NCBI GenBank assembly: GCA_947372225.1
Contig: CANBSV010000024.1
Location: 1-28,198, forward strand
DNA length: 28,198 nucleotides
Source of the DNA: Burkholderiales bacterium
Lineage (GTDB): Bacteria; Pseudomonadota; Gammaproteobacteria; Burkholderiales; Burkholderiaceae_C
Reading direction: 5' to 3'
Positions 7,835 to 16,374 of the stretch are shown here, in pieces. Position numbers and translations under genes: made by a program. Within the stretch, counting starts at the first letter, position 1. Each line of letters starts with the position of its first letter. Below the pieces are notes generated by a model that worked only from the letters and a program-made list of their open reading frames with translations, was not told where the DNA came from and made no database searches.

Positions 7835-8938
7835 TCAGGCGTGGAGCGCCAATCGTGGCGGTACCACCACCGCCCGGCCGCGCGTCGCCCCAGTCGCCAC
7901 CGAGGTGCTTTGCAGCACCATCAAAACCAAACGCTTCAGTCCGTCCCAGGGCTCCAGCGGCCAGTCTGGGTGCTTCAGGCCCTTGATCAAGCCATCACAG
8001 ACTTGAGCAGCGTGCAGCAATTGCGCCAGGGCGTTTTCCGTGAACAGCGGAAGTGCCCGCTCGAACAGCCGCTCCTTGGCGCCCCACACCCGAGCCTCAC
8101 GCAGCGCCATCGGCAGCGGTTTGCCAGAGGTCACGGCATCCAAGGTGCGCTTGAGGGCGCGCAGGTCCTCGGCCAGCGTCCAGTGCACCAGCACGGCCGC
8201 TTCGCCTTCAGCGCGCAGGCCATCGAGCATGCGCAGTGCGCGCGCCACCTGACCTGCCAGCACGGCCTCACCCAGCTTGAACACGTCGTAGCGCGCTACA
8301 TTGAGTACCGCTGACTCGACCTGATCGAACGTCAACTCCCCGGGTGGGTAAAGCAGGCCCAGCTTCTGGACCTCCTGATGCGCAGCCAGCAGATTGCCCT
8401 CGATGCGGTCGGCGAAGAAAGCCAGCGTGTCCTGGCCGGCTTCGCCACCTTGAACCCGCTGCCCCTGCGCACCGAGCCGCTGGGCGAGCCACTGGGGCAG
8501 CGCACGCCGCTCAATGGGATCGATGCGGATCGACACCCCTGACGCGTCGAGTGCGGTGAACCAGGCACTTTGCTGCTGCTGACGGTCGAGGCGCGGCAAC
8601 TGAACGATCGTGAGAACGTCGTCGCTCAGCGACTGGCAGTAGCGCTGAAGTGCTTCAGAGCCGTCCTTGCCGGGCTTGCCCGAGGGAATGCGGATCTCGA
8701 TGATCTGCCGGTCGGAAAACAAGCTCATCGCCTGCGAGGCACCGATCAGGCCGCTCCAGTTGAAATGTGCGCCGGACACGGTATGCACCTGGCGCTCGGC
8801 ATAGCCCGCCTGGCGAGCGGCCAGGCGTAGCGCGTCGCAGGCCTCTTGTGTCAGCAAAGGCTCGTCGCCCCACACGGTGTACAGCGACCGCAGGCCCTTT
8901 TGCAGGTGCGAACCGAGCTGATCGTGGCGCAGTTGCAT
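7835..8938 (-). CDS. holA: DNA polymerase III delta subunit
   Basis: Clamp-loader subunit that opens the beta sliding clamp. The 367 residues are near the usual length (about 340). The start MQLRHDQLGSHL and then LYTVWGDEPLLTQEACDALR are typical of the delta N-terminal AAA-like domain. The central FFADRIEGNLLAAHQEVQKLGLLYP segment is the delta signature. The C-terminal helical domain contains LRMLDGLRAEGEAAVLVHWTLAEDLRAL. It follows lptE by 30 bases in the conserved leuS-lptE-holA order. Confidence 0.94.
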   Translation of the reverse strand: MQLRHDQLGSHLQKGLRSLYTVWGDEPLLTQEACDALRLAARQAGYAERQVHTVSGAHFNWSGLIGASQAMSLFSDRQIIEIRIPSGKPGKDGSEALQRYCQSLSDDVLTIVQLPRLDRQQQQSAWFTALDASGVSIRIDPIERRALPQWLAQRLGAQGQRVQGGEAGQDTLAFFADRIEGNLLAAHQEVQKLGLLYPPGELTFDQVESAVLNVARYDVFKLGEAVLAGQVARALRMLDGLRAEGEAAVLVHWTLAEDLRALKRTLDAVTSGKPLPMALREARVWGAKERLFERALPLFTENALAQLLHAAQVCDGLIKGLKHPDWPLEPWDGLKRLVLMVLQSTSVATGATRGRAVVVPPRLALHA

Positions 8939-8968
8939 CGACGTGCGTCTGGGCGTTTGCGATGGCGC

Positions 8969-9508
8969 TCAGGGGGCAGGCGAAGCGGAAAGCCGCCGGA
9001 TCACCTGCATGACGATGTCCGACTGCATCGCCCGGAAGATGGCTTCTTCTTCCTGCTCCTTGGCGAGCGCGGCCGTCTCCGTGTAGCTCATGTCACGAGC
9101 CAGCAGCAACTCGGTGGCGGGGATGAGCTCTCTGCCTGCGGCGGTGCGCATACGGAACTTGAAGAGGAGCCTCAAGTTCAAGTTGCGCACCTGACCGGCG
9201 GCGGAGCTGCCGACGACGCTGTGCTCGCGCCGGTCTGACAGCGCCTCGAAAATCACTTCGGCCTGCGCCGCCGAATCAACGACCAAGGTGCTTCCGGTGG
9301 CGTTGATGTCGCGGCGCAGCTCGATCTCGAGAGGCGAATTGGGTCTGAACCCGCTCAACTGCACGGTTCGAAATGGCATCGTCGTGGGCCGACGCAACTC
9401 AAAGCCGCAACCAGTGAGCGAGGCGATGAGCAGCCCACTTGCCAACCGCAGACAGCCGCGGCGGCCTGGATTGACCATGCTGTACGTCGCGTTTGAGGGG
9501 GCGGTCAT
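8969..9508 (-). CDS. lptE: LPS-assembly lipoprotein LptE
   Basis: Outer-membrane lipoprotein that plugs the LptD barrel and helps insert lipopolysaccharide into the outer leaflet. A lipobox SLTGC puts the lipidated cysteine at residue 34 of the form starting at 9508, followed by GFELRR, typical of LptE. The ATG at 9508 has an AGGA six bases upstream, so I prefer it. A GTG at 9523 and an ATG at 9478 are alternatives; the last would give a more compact signal peptide but lacks a ribosome binding site. The mature protein contains LSDRREHSVVG and the conserved RNLNLRLLFKFR strand. Located 18 bases after leuS and before holA, as in most proteobacteria. Confidence 0.88.
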   Translation of the reverse strand: MTAPSNATYSMVNPGRRGCLRLASGLLIASLTGCGFELRRPTTMPFRTVQLSGFRPNSPLEIELRRDINATGSTLVVDSAAQAEVIFEALSDRREHSVVGSSAAGQVRNLNLRLLFKFRMRTAAGRELIPATELLLARDMSYTETAALAKEQEEEAIFRAMQSDIVMQVIRRLSASPAP

Positions 9509-9526
9509 GTGCGGTCCTGTCACCTG

Positions 9527-12166
9527 TCAAAGCACCACGTTGACCAGGCGACCCGGCACGACGATGACGCGCTTGACGGGCTCTCCGGTGGCGAACTTCA
9601 GCAGTTCGGGGCTCGCCAGCGCCGCGCGCTCGATGGCAGCCTTGTCGGCCCCGGCGGGCACCGTGACCGAGCCGCGCAGCTTGCCGTTGACCTGAAGCAT
9701 GAGCTCGATCTCGTCTTGCACGAGTGCCGACTCGTCGACCTCGGGCCAGGGGGCGTCGAGCAAGTCGCCTTGCAGCTCGGCGTAACCGAGCTCGGACCAC
9801 AACGTCCAGGTGGCGTGCGGGCAAGCCGGATACAGCGTGCGCAGCAGAATGCCGAAGCCTTCGCGCAGCACCGCGGCCGCGTCGCCGGCCTTGCAGGCCT
9901 CGAGCGCGTTGAGCAACTTCATGCCGCCCGACACGACCGTGTTGTATTGCATGCGCTCGTAGTCGTGGCTGATCTGGCGCAGCACCTGATGCACCTCGCG
10001 GCGCAGGTCTTTGGCGGCGGCACTCAACTCGTTGGCGACAGGCGCGGCTTCCTTGAGGGTGACCGCGTGCTTGGCGCCAAAGCCCCAGACGCGCTTGAGA
10101 AAGCGGTGCGCGCCCTCGACGCCGGCGTCGTTCCATTCCAGGGTCTGCTCTGGCGGCGACGCGAACATCACGAACAGCCGCGCCGTGTCGGCTCCGTACT
10201 GGTCGATGAGTTGCTGCGGATCGACACCGTTGTTTTTGCTCTTGCTCATGGTGCCCACGCCCTCGTAGGTCACGGCCGAGCCGTCTTGCTTCAGCGCCGC
10301 GCCGGTGATACGTGCGCTCGCATCGTGCTGGATGTCCACCTCGTGGGGCCAGAAATACTCGATTCCGCCTTGCGCTGTCTTGCGCGAGTAGATGTGGTTG
10401 AGCACCATGCCTTGCGTGAGCAACTTGGTGAACGGCTCATCCACCGCAACCAGCTTCAAATCACGCATCACCTTGGTCCAAAAGCGCGCGTACAGCAAGT
10501 GCAAGATGGCGTGCTCAATGCCGCCGATGTACTGGTCGACCGGCATCCAGTACGCGGCGCCCTCACCGACCATCGCCTCGGTGTTCTTCGGGTCGCAGTA
10601 GCGCATGAAGTACCACGAGCTGTCCACGAAGGTGTCCATCGTGTCGGTCTCGCGCCTTGCGGGGCGCCCACAGGTCGGACACGGCACGTTCAGGAACGCC
10701 GCGTGCTTGGCCAGGGGGTTGCCCGAGCCATCGGGAATCAGGTCCTCGGGCAGCACGACCGGCAGGTCGGCCTCGGGAACCGCTACGGCCCCGTGCTTGT
10801 CGCAATGGATGATCGGTATCGGCGTGCCCCAGTAGCGCTGGCGGCTGATGCCCCAGTCGCGCAGGCGCCAGGTGGTCTTTTTCTCGCCCAGGCCGTGGGC
10901 GGCGAGCGCCGCGGCCACCGCATCCACCGCCGCCTGATGCGGCAGACCGCTGAAGCAATCGGAGTTGATGCACACGCCGCGCTGCTTGTCGGCGTACCAG
11001 TCTTGCCAGCGGTCGTGGCTGAAGGTTTCGCCATCGACGCTCACAACCTGCTGAATGTCGATGCCGTACTTCTGCGCAAACGCGAAATCGCGCTCGTCGT
11101 GCGCGGGCACACCCATCACGGCGCCGTCACCGTAGCTCATCAGCACATAGTTGCCCACCCATACCGCGACCGGCTGATGGGTCAGCGGGTGCTGCACGAA
11201 AAGCCCGGTGGCCACGCCCTTTTTGTCCTGTGTGGCCCGCTCGGCCTCGGTGGTGCCGCCGGCCTGGCATTCGGCGATGAAGTCGGCTACCTCGGGGTTC
11301 GATGCAGCAGCGAGCTGTGCCAGCGGATGTTCAGGGGCTACCGCGCAGAAGGTCACGCCCATGATCGTGTCAGCGCGGGTGGTGAACACATACAGGCGTC
11401 CCGCGTTGACGGGCGTGCCGTCCGCGCCGCGGATGTCGTGCGTGAAGGCAAAGCGCACGCCCTCGCTCTTGCCGATCCAGTTTTCCTGCATCAACCTCAC
11501 GCGTTCGGGCCAGCCCGGCAGTTGCTGCTGCACCTGCTCGAGCAACTCGTCGGCGTAGCGCGTGATGTTCAGGTAGTAGCCCGGGATCTCACGCTTTTCG
11601 ACCACTGCGCCGCTGCGCCAGCCCTTGCCGTCAATGACTTGTTCATTGGCCAGCACCGTCTGGTCCACCGGGTCCCAGTTCACGACCTGCGTGCGCCGCT
11701 CGGCGATGCCGGCTTCGAGCATCTTCAGAAACAGCCATTGGTTCCAGCGGTAGTAATCGGGCGAGCAGGTGGTGACCTCGCGGCTCCAGTCGATGGCCAG
11801 GCCCATCGACTTCATCTGGCCCTTCATGTGGGCGATGTTGTCGTAGGTCCACTGCGCTGGGGGCACCTTGTTTTTCATCGCTGCGTTCTCGGCCGGCAGG
11901 CCGAAGGCGTCCCAGCCCATGGGCATCAGCACGTTGTAGCCCTTCATCCGCAGATGACGCGCCAGCATGTCGTTGATGGTGTAGTTGCGCACGTGGCCCA
12001 TGTGCAGTTTGCCGCTGGGGTACGGCAGCATGGAACAGGCGTAGAACTTGGGCTTGAGCGTGCCGCGAGCATCGCGGGCGTTTTCACTGACGCGATAAGC
12101 GTCGCGTGCGCTCCAGGCGGCTTGGGCCGCGCGTTCAACCTCGGTCGGCTTGAATTCGGGATTCAT
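9527..12166 (-). CDS. leuS: leucyl-tRNA synthetase
   Basis: Charges tRNA-Leu with leucine; class I synthetase with an editing domain. The 879 residues are within the bacterial range. The N-terminal YPSGKLHMGHVRNYT holds the HIGH motif (HMGH at about 57-60). The middle part, about residues 230-420, is the CP1 editing domain, with FTTRADTIMGVTF and the T-rich editing site. The KMSKS motif appears as TMSKSKNN late in the catalytic core. The C-terminal anticodon-binding helices end with VQGNLRGSVTVP-like sequence. The start ATG at 12166 gives the usual MNPEFKPTEVE. The reverse strand holds a very long shadow frame that is not a gene. Confidence 0.97.
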   Translation of the reverse strand: MNPEFKPTEVERAAQAAWSARDAYRVSENARDARGTLKPKFYACSMLPYPSGKLHMGHVRNYTINDMLARHLRMKGYNVLMPMGWDAFGLPAENAAMKNKVPPAQWTYDNIAHMKGQMKSMGLAIDWSREVTTCSPDYYRWNQWLFLKMLEAGIAERRTQVVNWDPVDQTVLANEQVIDGKGWRSGAVVEKREIPGYYLNITRYADELLEQVQQQLPGWPERVRLMQENWIGKSEGVRFAFTHDIRGADGTPVNAGRLYVFTTRADTIMGVTFCAVAPEHPLAQLAAASNPEVADFIAECQAGGTTEAERATQDKKGVATGLFVQHPLTHQPVAVWVGNYVLMSYGDGAVMGVPAHDERDFAFAQKYGIDIQQVVSVDGETFSHDRWQDWYADKQRGVCINSDCFSGLPHQAAVDAVAAALAAHGLGEKKTTWRLRDWGISRQRYWGTPIPIIHCDKHGAVAVPEADLPVVLPEDLIPDGSGNPLAKHAAFLNVPCPTCGRPARRETDTMDTFVDSSWYFMRYCDPKNTEAMVGEGAAYWMPVDQYIGGIEHAILHLLYARFWTKVMRDLKLVAVDEPFTKLLTQGMVLNHIYSRKTAQGGIEYFWPHEVDIQHDASARITGAALKQDGSAVTYEGVGTMSKSKNNGVDPQQLIDQYGADTARLFVMFASPPEQTLEWNDAGVEGAHRFLKRVWGFGAKHAVTLKEAAPVANELSAAAKDLRREVHQVLRQISHDYERMQYNTVVSGGMKLLNALEACKAGDAAAVLREGFGILLRTLYPACPHATWTLWSELGYAELQGDLLDAPWPEVDESALVQDEIELMLQVNGKLRGSVTVPAGADKAAIERAALASPELLKFATGEPVKRVIVVPGRLVNVVL

Positions 12167-12201
12167 GAGGGGGCGCGGTGCGCTCGGGAACTTGGAGCGG
12201 G

Positions 12202-12207
12202 ATTATA
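12202..12207 (-). promoter_or_regulatory. candidate -10 element upstream of leuS
   Basis: On the minus strand a perfect TATAAT lies 36-41 bases before the leuS start, inside the 114-base gap after exbD. No good -35 hexamer is visible at 16-18 bases, so it is a partial match only. It would give leuS-lptE-holA their own promoter. Confidence 0.4.
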
Positions 12208-12280
12208 GGAAGCGGCCTGCCGATGACCGCCTGCGACGACTGGCCCGACCCGGCCGAATTCGAGCCGCTACCGGCGCCAC

Positions 12281-12703
12281 TCAGCGCGCGGCCTGCGCCT
12301 GGGCGACGAACCCGATGCGCGCGAGCCCGCCCTTTTGCACGACGCCGATCAACTCGGCCACACGCCCGTAAGGCACGGACTGGTCTGCGCTCAAACGGAC
12401 CTCAGTTTGCGGGTTGCGGCGAGCCGCCTCGGCCACGCGCTCGCCCAGCGCCACAGCGTCGAGCTCCTTGTCGGCCACAAAGAAATGCCCGGCCGGGTCG
12501 ATCGACACGGCGATGAAGTCGGGCGTTTCGCTCGGGCGTGCTGCGTCGCTTTTGGGCAGCTCGAGCTTGAGGCTGCTGCTCATCAGCGGCGCCGTGATGA
12601 TGAAGATCACCAGCAAAACCAGCATCACGTCGATCAGGGGCGTCATGTTGATGTCGCTCATCGGCTGCGGGCCGGAGGTGCGCTCGAGACGTCCGAAGGC
12701 CAT
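12281..12703 (-). CDS. exbD: ExbD/TolR-family biopolymer transport protein
   Basis: Small inner-membrane subunit of a proton-driven motor that energises outer-membrane or envelope processes with an ExbB/TolQ partner. The 140 residues show the family layout. A short cytoplasmic N-terminus contains MSDINMTPLIDVMLVLLVIF with the proton-path aspartate at about D25. One transmembrane helix follows (about 25-43), then a periplasmic domain ending with ELIGVVQKGGLARIGFVAQ. It starts five bases after the exbB-like gene. No tonB or tolA gene is adjacent, so whether it serves TonB, Tol or another partner cannot be told from the sequence. The symbol is a family label. Confidence 0.88.
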   Translation of the reverse strand: MAFGRLERTSGPQPMSDINMTPLIDVMLVLLVIFIITAPLMSSSLKLELPKSDAARPSETPDFIAVSIDPAGHFFVADKELDAVALGERVAEAARRNPQTEVRLSADQSVPYGRVAELIGVVQKGGLARIGFVAQAQAAR

Positions 12704-12708
12704 GCGGA

Positions 12709-13395
12709 TCAGCCCTGTGGTGGTGCCGCGGCGGCGCCGTCAGGGGCGGGCGCGTGATCGGACAGCATCTCGCGCAGGTCATGGGCAAAGCCCTCGAGGT
12801 CGGCCTCGCAGGCGGCCACCAGCTTGCCAAAGATGTTGTACGCCAGCACCGCCGGGATGGCCACGGCCAACCCCGCAGCCGTCATCACCAGCGCCTCACC
12901 GACCGGTCCGGACACCCGTTCGATGGTGATCGAGCCCGCCGCCGAGATGCTGATCAGCGCGTGATAGATGCCCCACACCGTGCCGAACAGGCCGATGAAT
13001 GGCGCTGTGCTGCCGATGGAGGCCAGCAGCACCTGACCAAAGCGCAGTTGGGTCAGTACCGCATTGAGTGAGTCACGCAAGCGGCGTGTGAGCTGTGACT
13101 CGCGGCGTCCTTGCGCCTCTAAAGTCAGGGCTTCCGGCTGCGCAGTCGCCGCCGACAGCAAGGGGAGCAACGCTCGCTCTCGGTCGAAAGCCAGCAATTG
13201 CTCACGAGCTGTGTCCAGATTGCCCGCGGCCCAGAAGGCCGGTACAGCGCGGGCCAAGTCCGAACGAACCCGGCGCAGCAGCCAGCCCTTCCAGAAAATC
13301 AGCACCCAAGCGCTGACCGACATGAGCAGCAGCAACGCAGCCACACCGCGGGTGATGGCGTCGCCTTGATCCCAGAACTGTTGCAGGCCGGTCAT
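12709..13395 (-). CDS. exbB: MotA/TolQ/ExbB-family proton channel protein
   Basis: Inner-membrane stator subunit that forms a proton-conducting channel with ExbD/TolR. The 228 residues contain three hydrophobic helices: about 15-37, about 125-150 with the diagnostic ASIGSTAPFIGLFGTVWGI, and about 165-190 with VMTAAGLAVAIPAVLAYN. A long cytoplasmic stretch separates the first two, as in ExbB and TolQ. It sits 22 bases after dapB and is followed by exbD. The C-terminus has an Ala/Pro-rich tail. The choice between ExbB and TolQ is not possible without the partner genes; the symbol is a family label. Confidence 0.88.
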   Translation of the reverse strand: MTGLQQFWDQGDAITRGVAALLLLMSVSAWVLIFWKGWLLRRVRSDLARAVPAFWAAGNLDTAREQLLAFDRERALLPLLSAATAQPEALTLEAQGRRESQLTRRLRDSLNAVLTQLRFGQVLLASIGSTAPFIGLFGTVWGIYHALISISAAGSITIERVSGPVGEALVMTAAGLAVAIPAVLAYNIFGKLVAACEADLEGFAHDLREMLSDHAPAPDGAAAAPPQG

Positions 13396-13417
13396 GCTCT
13401 TGAAGCGCGGCGAACGA

Positions 13418-14242
13418 TCAGGTCATGCCGAGCACGTCGCTCATGTCGAACAGTCCGTGCCCCCGGGACGCCATGAAGCGAGCGGCTCGCAGGCTGCCCT
13501 GCGCGTAGGTCGCGCGGCTCGAGCTTTTGTGCGTGATCTCGATGCGCTCGCCGGTGCTGGCAAACAGCACCGTGTGGTCGCCAACCACGTCGCCGCCGCG
13601 GATGGTGGCAAATCCAATGGTGGACGGATCACGCTCTCCGGTGACACCCTCCCGGCCATACACCGCGCATTGCTTCAGATCGCGTCCTAGCGCGGCGGCC
13701 ACCACTTCGCCCATCTTCAATGCGGTCCCGCTCGGCGCATCGACCTTATGCCGGTGATGCGTCTCGATGATCTCGATGTCGTAGCCCTCGTTGAGCAGGC
13801 GAGCGGCCGTGTCCAGCAACTTCAGGACCACGTTGACGCCCACACTCATGTTGGGAGCCATCGTGATGGCGATGTGCTTGGCGTGGTCGGCAATCGTTGC
13901 CTTTTGCTCATCGGTGAAGCCGGTGGTGCCGATCACGACCTTGACGCCGTGCTCACGGCAAACCTCCAAGTGAGCCATGGTGCCGGCCGGGCGGGTGAAG
14001 TCGATCAGCACCTGCGCCTGTGCCAGACCGGCACGCAGATCGCTGGTGATCGTCACACCGCTGGCGACCCCAAGAAAAAGCGCTGCATCCTGCCCGAGCG
14101 CCGGGCTGCCTTCGACGTCCAACGCACCACTGAGGGCCATGTCATCAGCGGCGACCACAGCCTCGATCAGCACCCGGCCCATGCGACCCGAGGCGCCGGC
14201 GATGGCCACCCGCAAGGGGCCCGAGCGCACCGAGGAGTCCAT
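13418..14242 (-). CDS. dapB: 4-hydroxy-tetrahydrodipicolinate reductase
   Basis: NAD(P)H-dependent step in the diaminopimelate/lysine pathway, feeding peptidoglycan and protein synthesis. The 274-residue protein has the nucleotide-binding loop VAIAGASGRMGR (about 12-23), the FTRPAGTMAHL strand, VIGTTGF, the MAPNMSVGVN segment and the substrate-binding HHRHKVDAPSGTA motif. The C-terminus has the RATYAQGSLRAARF helix. The ATG at 14242 shares one base with the bamE stop (TGATG), indicating coupled translation; a TTG one codon earlier is less likely. Confidence 0.95.
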   Translation of the reverse strand: MDSSVRSGPLRVAIAGASGRMGRVLIEAVVAADDMALSGALDVEGSPALGQDAALFLGVASGVTITSDLRAGLAQAQVLIDFTRPAGTMAHLEVCREHGVKVVIGTTGFTDEQKATIADHAKHIAITMAPNMSVGVNVVLKLLDTAARLLNEGYDIEIIETHHRHKVDAPSGTALKMGEVVAAALGRDLKQCAVYGREGVTGERDPSTIGFATIRGGDVVGDHTVLFASTGERIEITHKSSSRATYAQGSLRAARFMASRGHGLFDMSDVLGMT

Positions 14243-14811
14243 CAATTCGGCTCAAGTGGTGGATAGGTTCGATTCGAAACGGCGGCCGCAGGCGCTGGTG
14301 CTGCCTCAACCGCGGCGACCGGCTTGGCCGGAGCCTTCAAGGCTTTGAGTTGATCTTCCGTGAGCGCGAGCTTCGGGATCTTGCTGTCTTGCTTCGTCGC
14401 ATCGATCGAAGCGACGAACGCCACTTCGGTGGGAAGTTCGCCGCCGGTGTCGAGGCTCTTCAGACGCTCGCCGTCAAAAATTGCCACAACGCTGCGTCGC
14501 TGCGGTTCCGTGCCTTGCCGGCGGATGGTGAAAACGTAGTCCCAACGATCGGCATGGAACACGTCGGTGAGCAGCGGCGAACCCAGGATGTCGCGGACCT
14601 GATTGCGCGACATACCCGTCTTGATCTGCGCCACCTGCTCCTGTGTCACGACATTGCCCTGAACCACTTCCACCTTGTATGGCGTGACCAGCCCGGAGAT
14701 CACGTCGAGGTTGGGCATGTCCGGCATGGACGGGATGGAATCGCAGCCGGCCAAGGCCCACCCAACACATACGAATGCGAGGCCCGAACGGACAGAAGAT
14801 GGCAGGGTCAT
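14242..14811 (-). CDS. bamE: outer-membrane assembly lipoprotein BamE (SmpA/OmlA)
   Basis: Lipoprotein of the BAM complex that inserts beta-barrel proteins into the outer membrane. The ATG at 14811 gives a signal peptide ending in the lipobox ALAGC. The conserved BamE core IKTGMSRNQVRDILGSPLL (about 67-85, cited as a region) and WDYVFTIRR follow. At 189 residues it is longer than enterobacterial BamE (about 113). The extra part is an Ala/Pro/Lys-rich C-terminal tail (about 140-189) that looks disordered. A TTG start at 14832 is possible but gives an odd n-region. It is divergent from fur, an arrangement known in many beta- and gammaproteobacteria as omlA-fur. Confidence 0.92.
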   Translation of the reverse strand: MTLPSSVRSGLAFVCVGWALAGCDSIPSMPDMPNLDVISGLVTPYKVEVVQGNVVTQEQVAQIKTGMSRNQVRDILGSPLLTDVFHADRWDYVFTIRRQGTEPQRRSVVAIFDGERLKSLDTGGELPTEVAFVASIDATKQDSKIPKLALTEDQLKALKAPAKPVAAVEAAPAPAAAVSNRTYPPLEPN

Positions 14812-14846
14812 GGGGCTTGCAGCGCGCCGCAAACGGACGCTCTGAC

Positions 14847-14870
14847 TCGATATGATCGAATGATTCTACC
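14847..14870. promoter_or_regulatory. bamE/fur divergent promoter elements
   Basis: The 97-base gap between bamE and fur contains a plus-strand TATGAT (14851-14856), a plausible -10 for fur, and a minus-strand TAGAAT at about 14864-14869, a plausible -10 for bamE. They overlap or adjoin a palindrome TCGAT-ATG-ATCGA (14847-14859). Neither has a strong -35. The palindrome is not a good match to the 19-base Fur box, so autoregulation is only a possibility. Confidence 0.35.
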
Positions 14871-14908
14871 GGCAGGGTTCGGCACCTGAGCTGCGTGAGG
14901 GAGCCCCC

Positions 14909-15337
14909 GTGACACAAGCAGATGAACTCAAGAGCAGCGGACTGAAGGCGACGCTTCCGCGCATCAAGATCCTCGAGATGTTCCAGAAGACCGACCAGCG
15001 CCACATGGCAGCCGAGGACGTCTTCAGGTTGCTTCTGGCCGAGGGCTCCGACGTGGGTCTGGCGACTGTTTACCGGGTGCTGATGCAGTTCGAGCAGGCC
15101 GGGATCCTGTCTCGCAATCACTTTGAGACGGGCAAGGCGGTGTTCGAGCTCAACGAGGGCTCGCATCACGATCACATCGTGTGCCTCGATTGCGGCCGTG
15201 TGGAGGAGTTCTTTGATGCCGAGATCGAAACTCGGCAGAAGTCGGCAGCGCTGATCCGCGGCTTCGAGCTGCAGGACCACGCGTTGTCGCTTTACGCCGT
15301 GTGCACCAAGCAGGACTGTCCGCACCGTTCAGCCTGA
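14909..15337 (+). CDS. fur: ferric uptake regulator Fur
   Basis: Iron-responsive dimeric repressor of iron-acquisition genes. The 142 residues show the N-terminal winged helix (about 1-83, with LKATLPRIKILEMF and the VGLATVYRVLMQFEQAG recognition region). The C-terminal metal-binding dimerisation domain has HHDH (86-89), CLDC (92-95) and the distal C132/C137 pair. The start is a GTG at 14909 with GGAG upstream; it gives the expected N-terminus MTQADELKSSGLK. It is divergent from bamE and converges on hprK with 22 bases between stops. Confidence 0.96.
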   Translation: MTQADELKSSGLKATLPRIKILEMFQKTDQRHMAAEDVFRLLLAEGSDVGLATVYRVLMQFEQAGILSRNHFETGKAVFELNEGSHHDHIVCLDCGRVEEFFDAEIETRQKSAALIRGFELQDHALSLYAVCTKQDCPHRSA

Positions 15338-15359
15338 GCGCGGCGCCGGGTAGAGCCCC

Positions 15360-16313
15360 TCAGTCCGGACCCCGTTCGAGCGCGCGTTGGTGGCGCTCGA
15401 TGAATTCCTTGTACGTGTCGATGCCGCGCAGTTGCAAGATGGTGTTGCGCACCGCGGCTTCGACCAGCACAGCCAAGTTGCGTCCGGCATCCACCGCGAT
15501 GACCACCTTGCGCACCGGCACATCGAGGATGCGCTCATAAAGCGGCTCGTAGGGCAGTCGCTCGAATTCGCGTTCGAGTGTTTCCTTGCGCACCAGATGC
15601 ACGATCAGCTTGACGCGCATTTTCCGGCGCACGGCGGTTTCTCCGAAGATCGCCTTGATGTCGAGCAGGCCGATACCACGCACTTCAAGCAGGTTGAGCA
15701 GCAATTCGGGGCAGCGGCCCTCCAGGGCCGTTTGGGACATGCGGTAAATGTCCACAGCGTCATCGGCCACCAGGCCGTGGCCACGGGATATCAACTCCAG
15801 CCCCAGCTCGCTCTTGCCCAACCCGGACTCGCCGGTGAGAAGCACACCGAGCCCCAGGATGTCCATGAACACGCCGTGTCGTGTGGTGCGCTCGGCAAAG
15901 AGCTGTCCGAGGTAGCCACGCACGACGTCGATCACCTGCCCGGCCGATTCGGCAGTGACGAACAGCGGAATGGAGGCGCGTTCACACATCGCCACCAGCC
16001 GGTCCGGGGGCGCCTCGCCGTCGGCCACGATCACCACGGGCGGCTCCAGCGTCACGATGCGTTGGATGCGGCGCTCCTGATCCTCGGCCTGCGAATCCTG
16101 CAAGTAGGCGACCTCGCGGCGGCCTACGAGCTGCACCCGATAGGGGTGGATGTAATTAAGGTACCCGACCAGATCTGCCGCTGACTGCGCATTGCGCACG
16201 GCTGCTTCATCAAAGCGGCGCTCCGGGTGTGCGTGTCCGGCAATCCACTCCCATCGCAGGGCAACCCGGTGGTGTTCAAAAAGCGCTTCAGCGCTGATGA
16301 AACTGGGTTTCAT
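15360..16313 (-). CDS. hprK: HPr kinase/phosphorylase
   Basis: Bifunctional enzyme that phosphorylates and dephosphorylates a serine of HPr, part of the incomplete regulatory PTS of betaproteobacteria. The 317 residues include an N-terminal domain (about 1-130), then HGVFMDILG with the conserved histidine at 146, the P-loop GESGLGKS (161-168), ADDAVDIYR, and the HprK signature LEVRGIGLLDI (209-219). It lies 61 bases downstream of ptsN. No HPr or EI gene is in the window. Highly confident from the signatures. Confidence 0.96.
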   Translation of the reverse strand: MKPSFISAEALFEHHRVALRWEWIAGHAHPERRFDEAAVRNAQSAADLVGYLNYIHPYRVQLVGRREVAYLQDSQAEDQERRIQRIVTLEPPVVIVADGEAPPDRLVAMCERASIPLFVTAESAGQVIDVVRGYLGQLFAERTTRHGVFMDILGLGVLLTGESGLGKSELGLELISRGHGLVADDAVDIYRMSQTALEGRCPELLLNLLEVRGIGLLDIKAIFGETAVRRKMRVKLIVHLVRKETLEREFERLPYEPLYERILDVPVRKVVIAVDAGRNLAVLVEAAVRNTILQLRGIDTYKEFIERHQRALERGPD

Positions 16314-16374
16314 GCGACCCGAATCCGTTGATCTGACGGCAATGCCACGTCGTGGATCAAGGCGTGGTGTCGAC

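Noticed and set aside
9509..12208. Open frame of 899 codons on the plus strand opposite leuS
   Set aside because: It mirrors leuS almost exactly, is rich in His/Arg/Gly/Val as expected for an antisense frame in GC-rich DNA, and has no recognisable motif or ribosome binding site.
14847..14866. Fur box between bamE and fur
   Set aside because: The palindrome there matches the 19-base Fur consensus poorly when aligned position by position.
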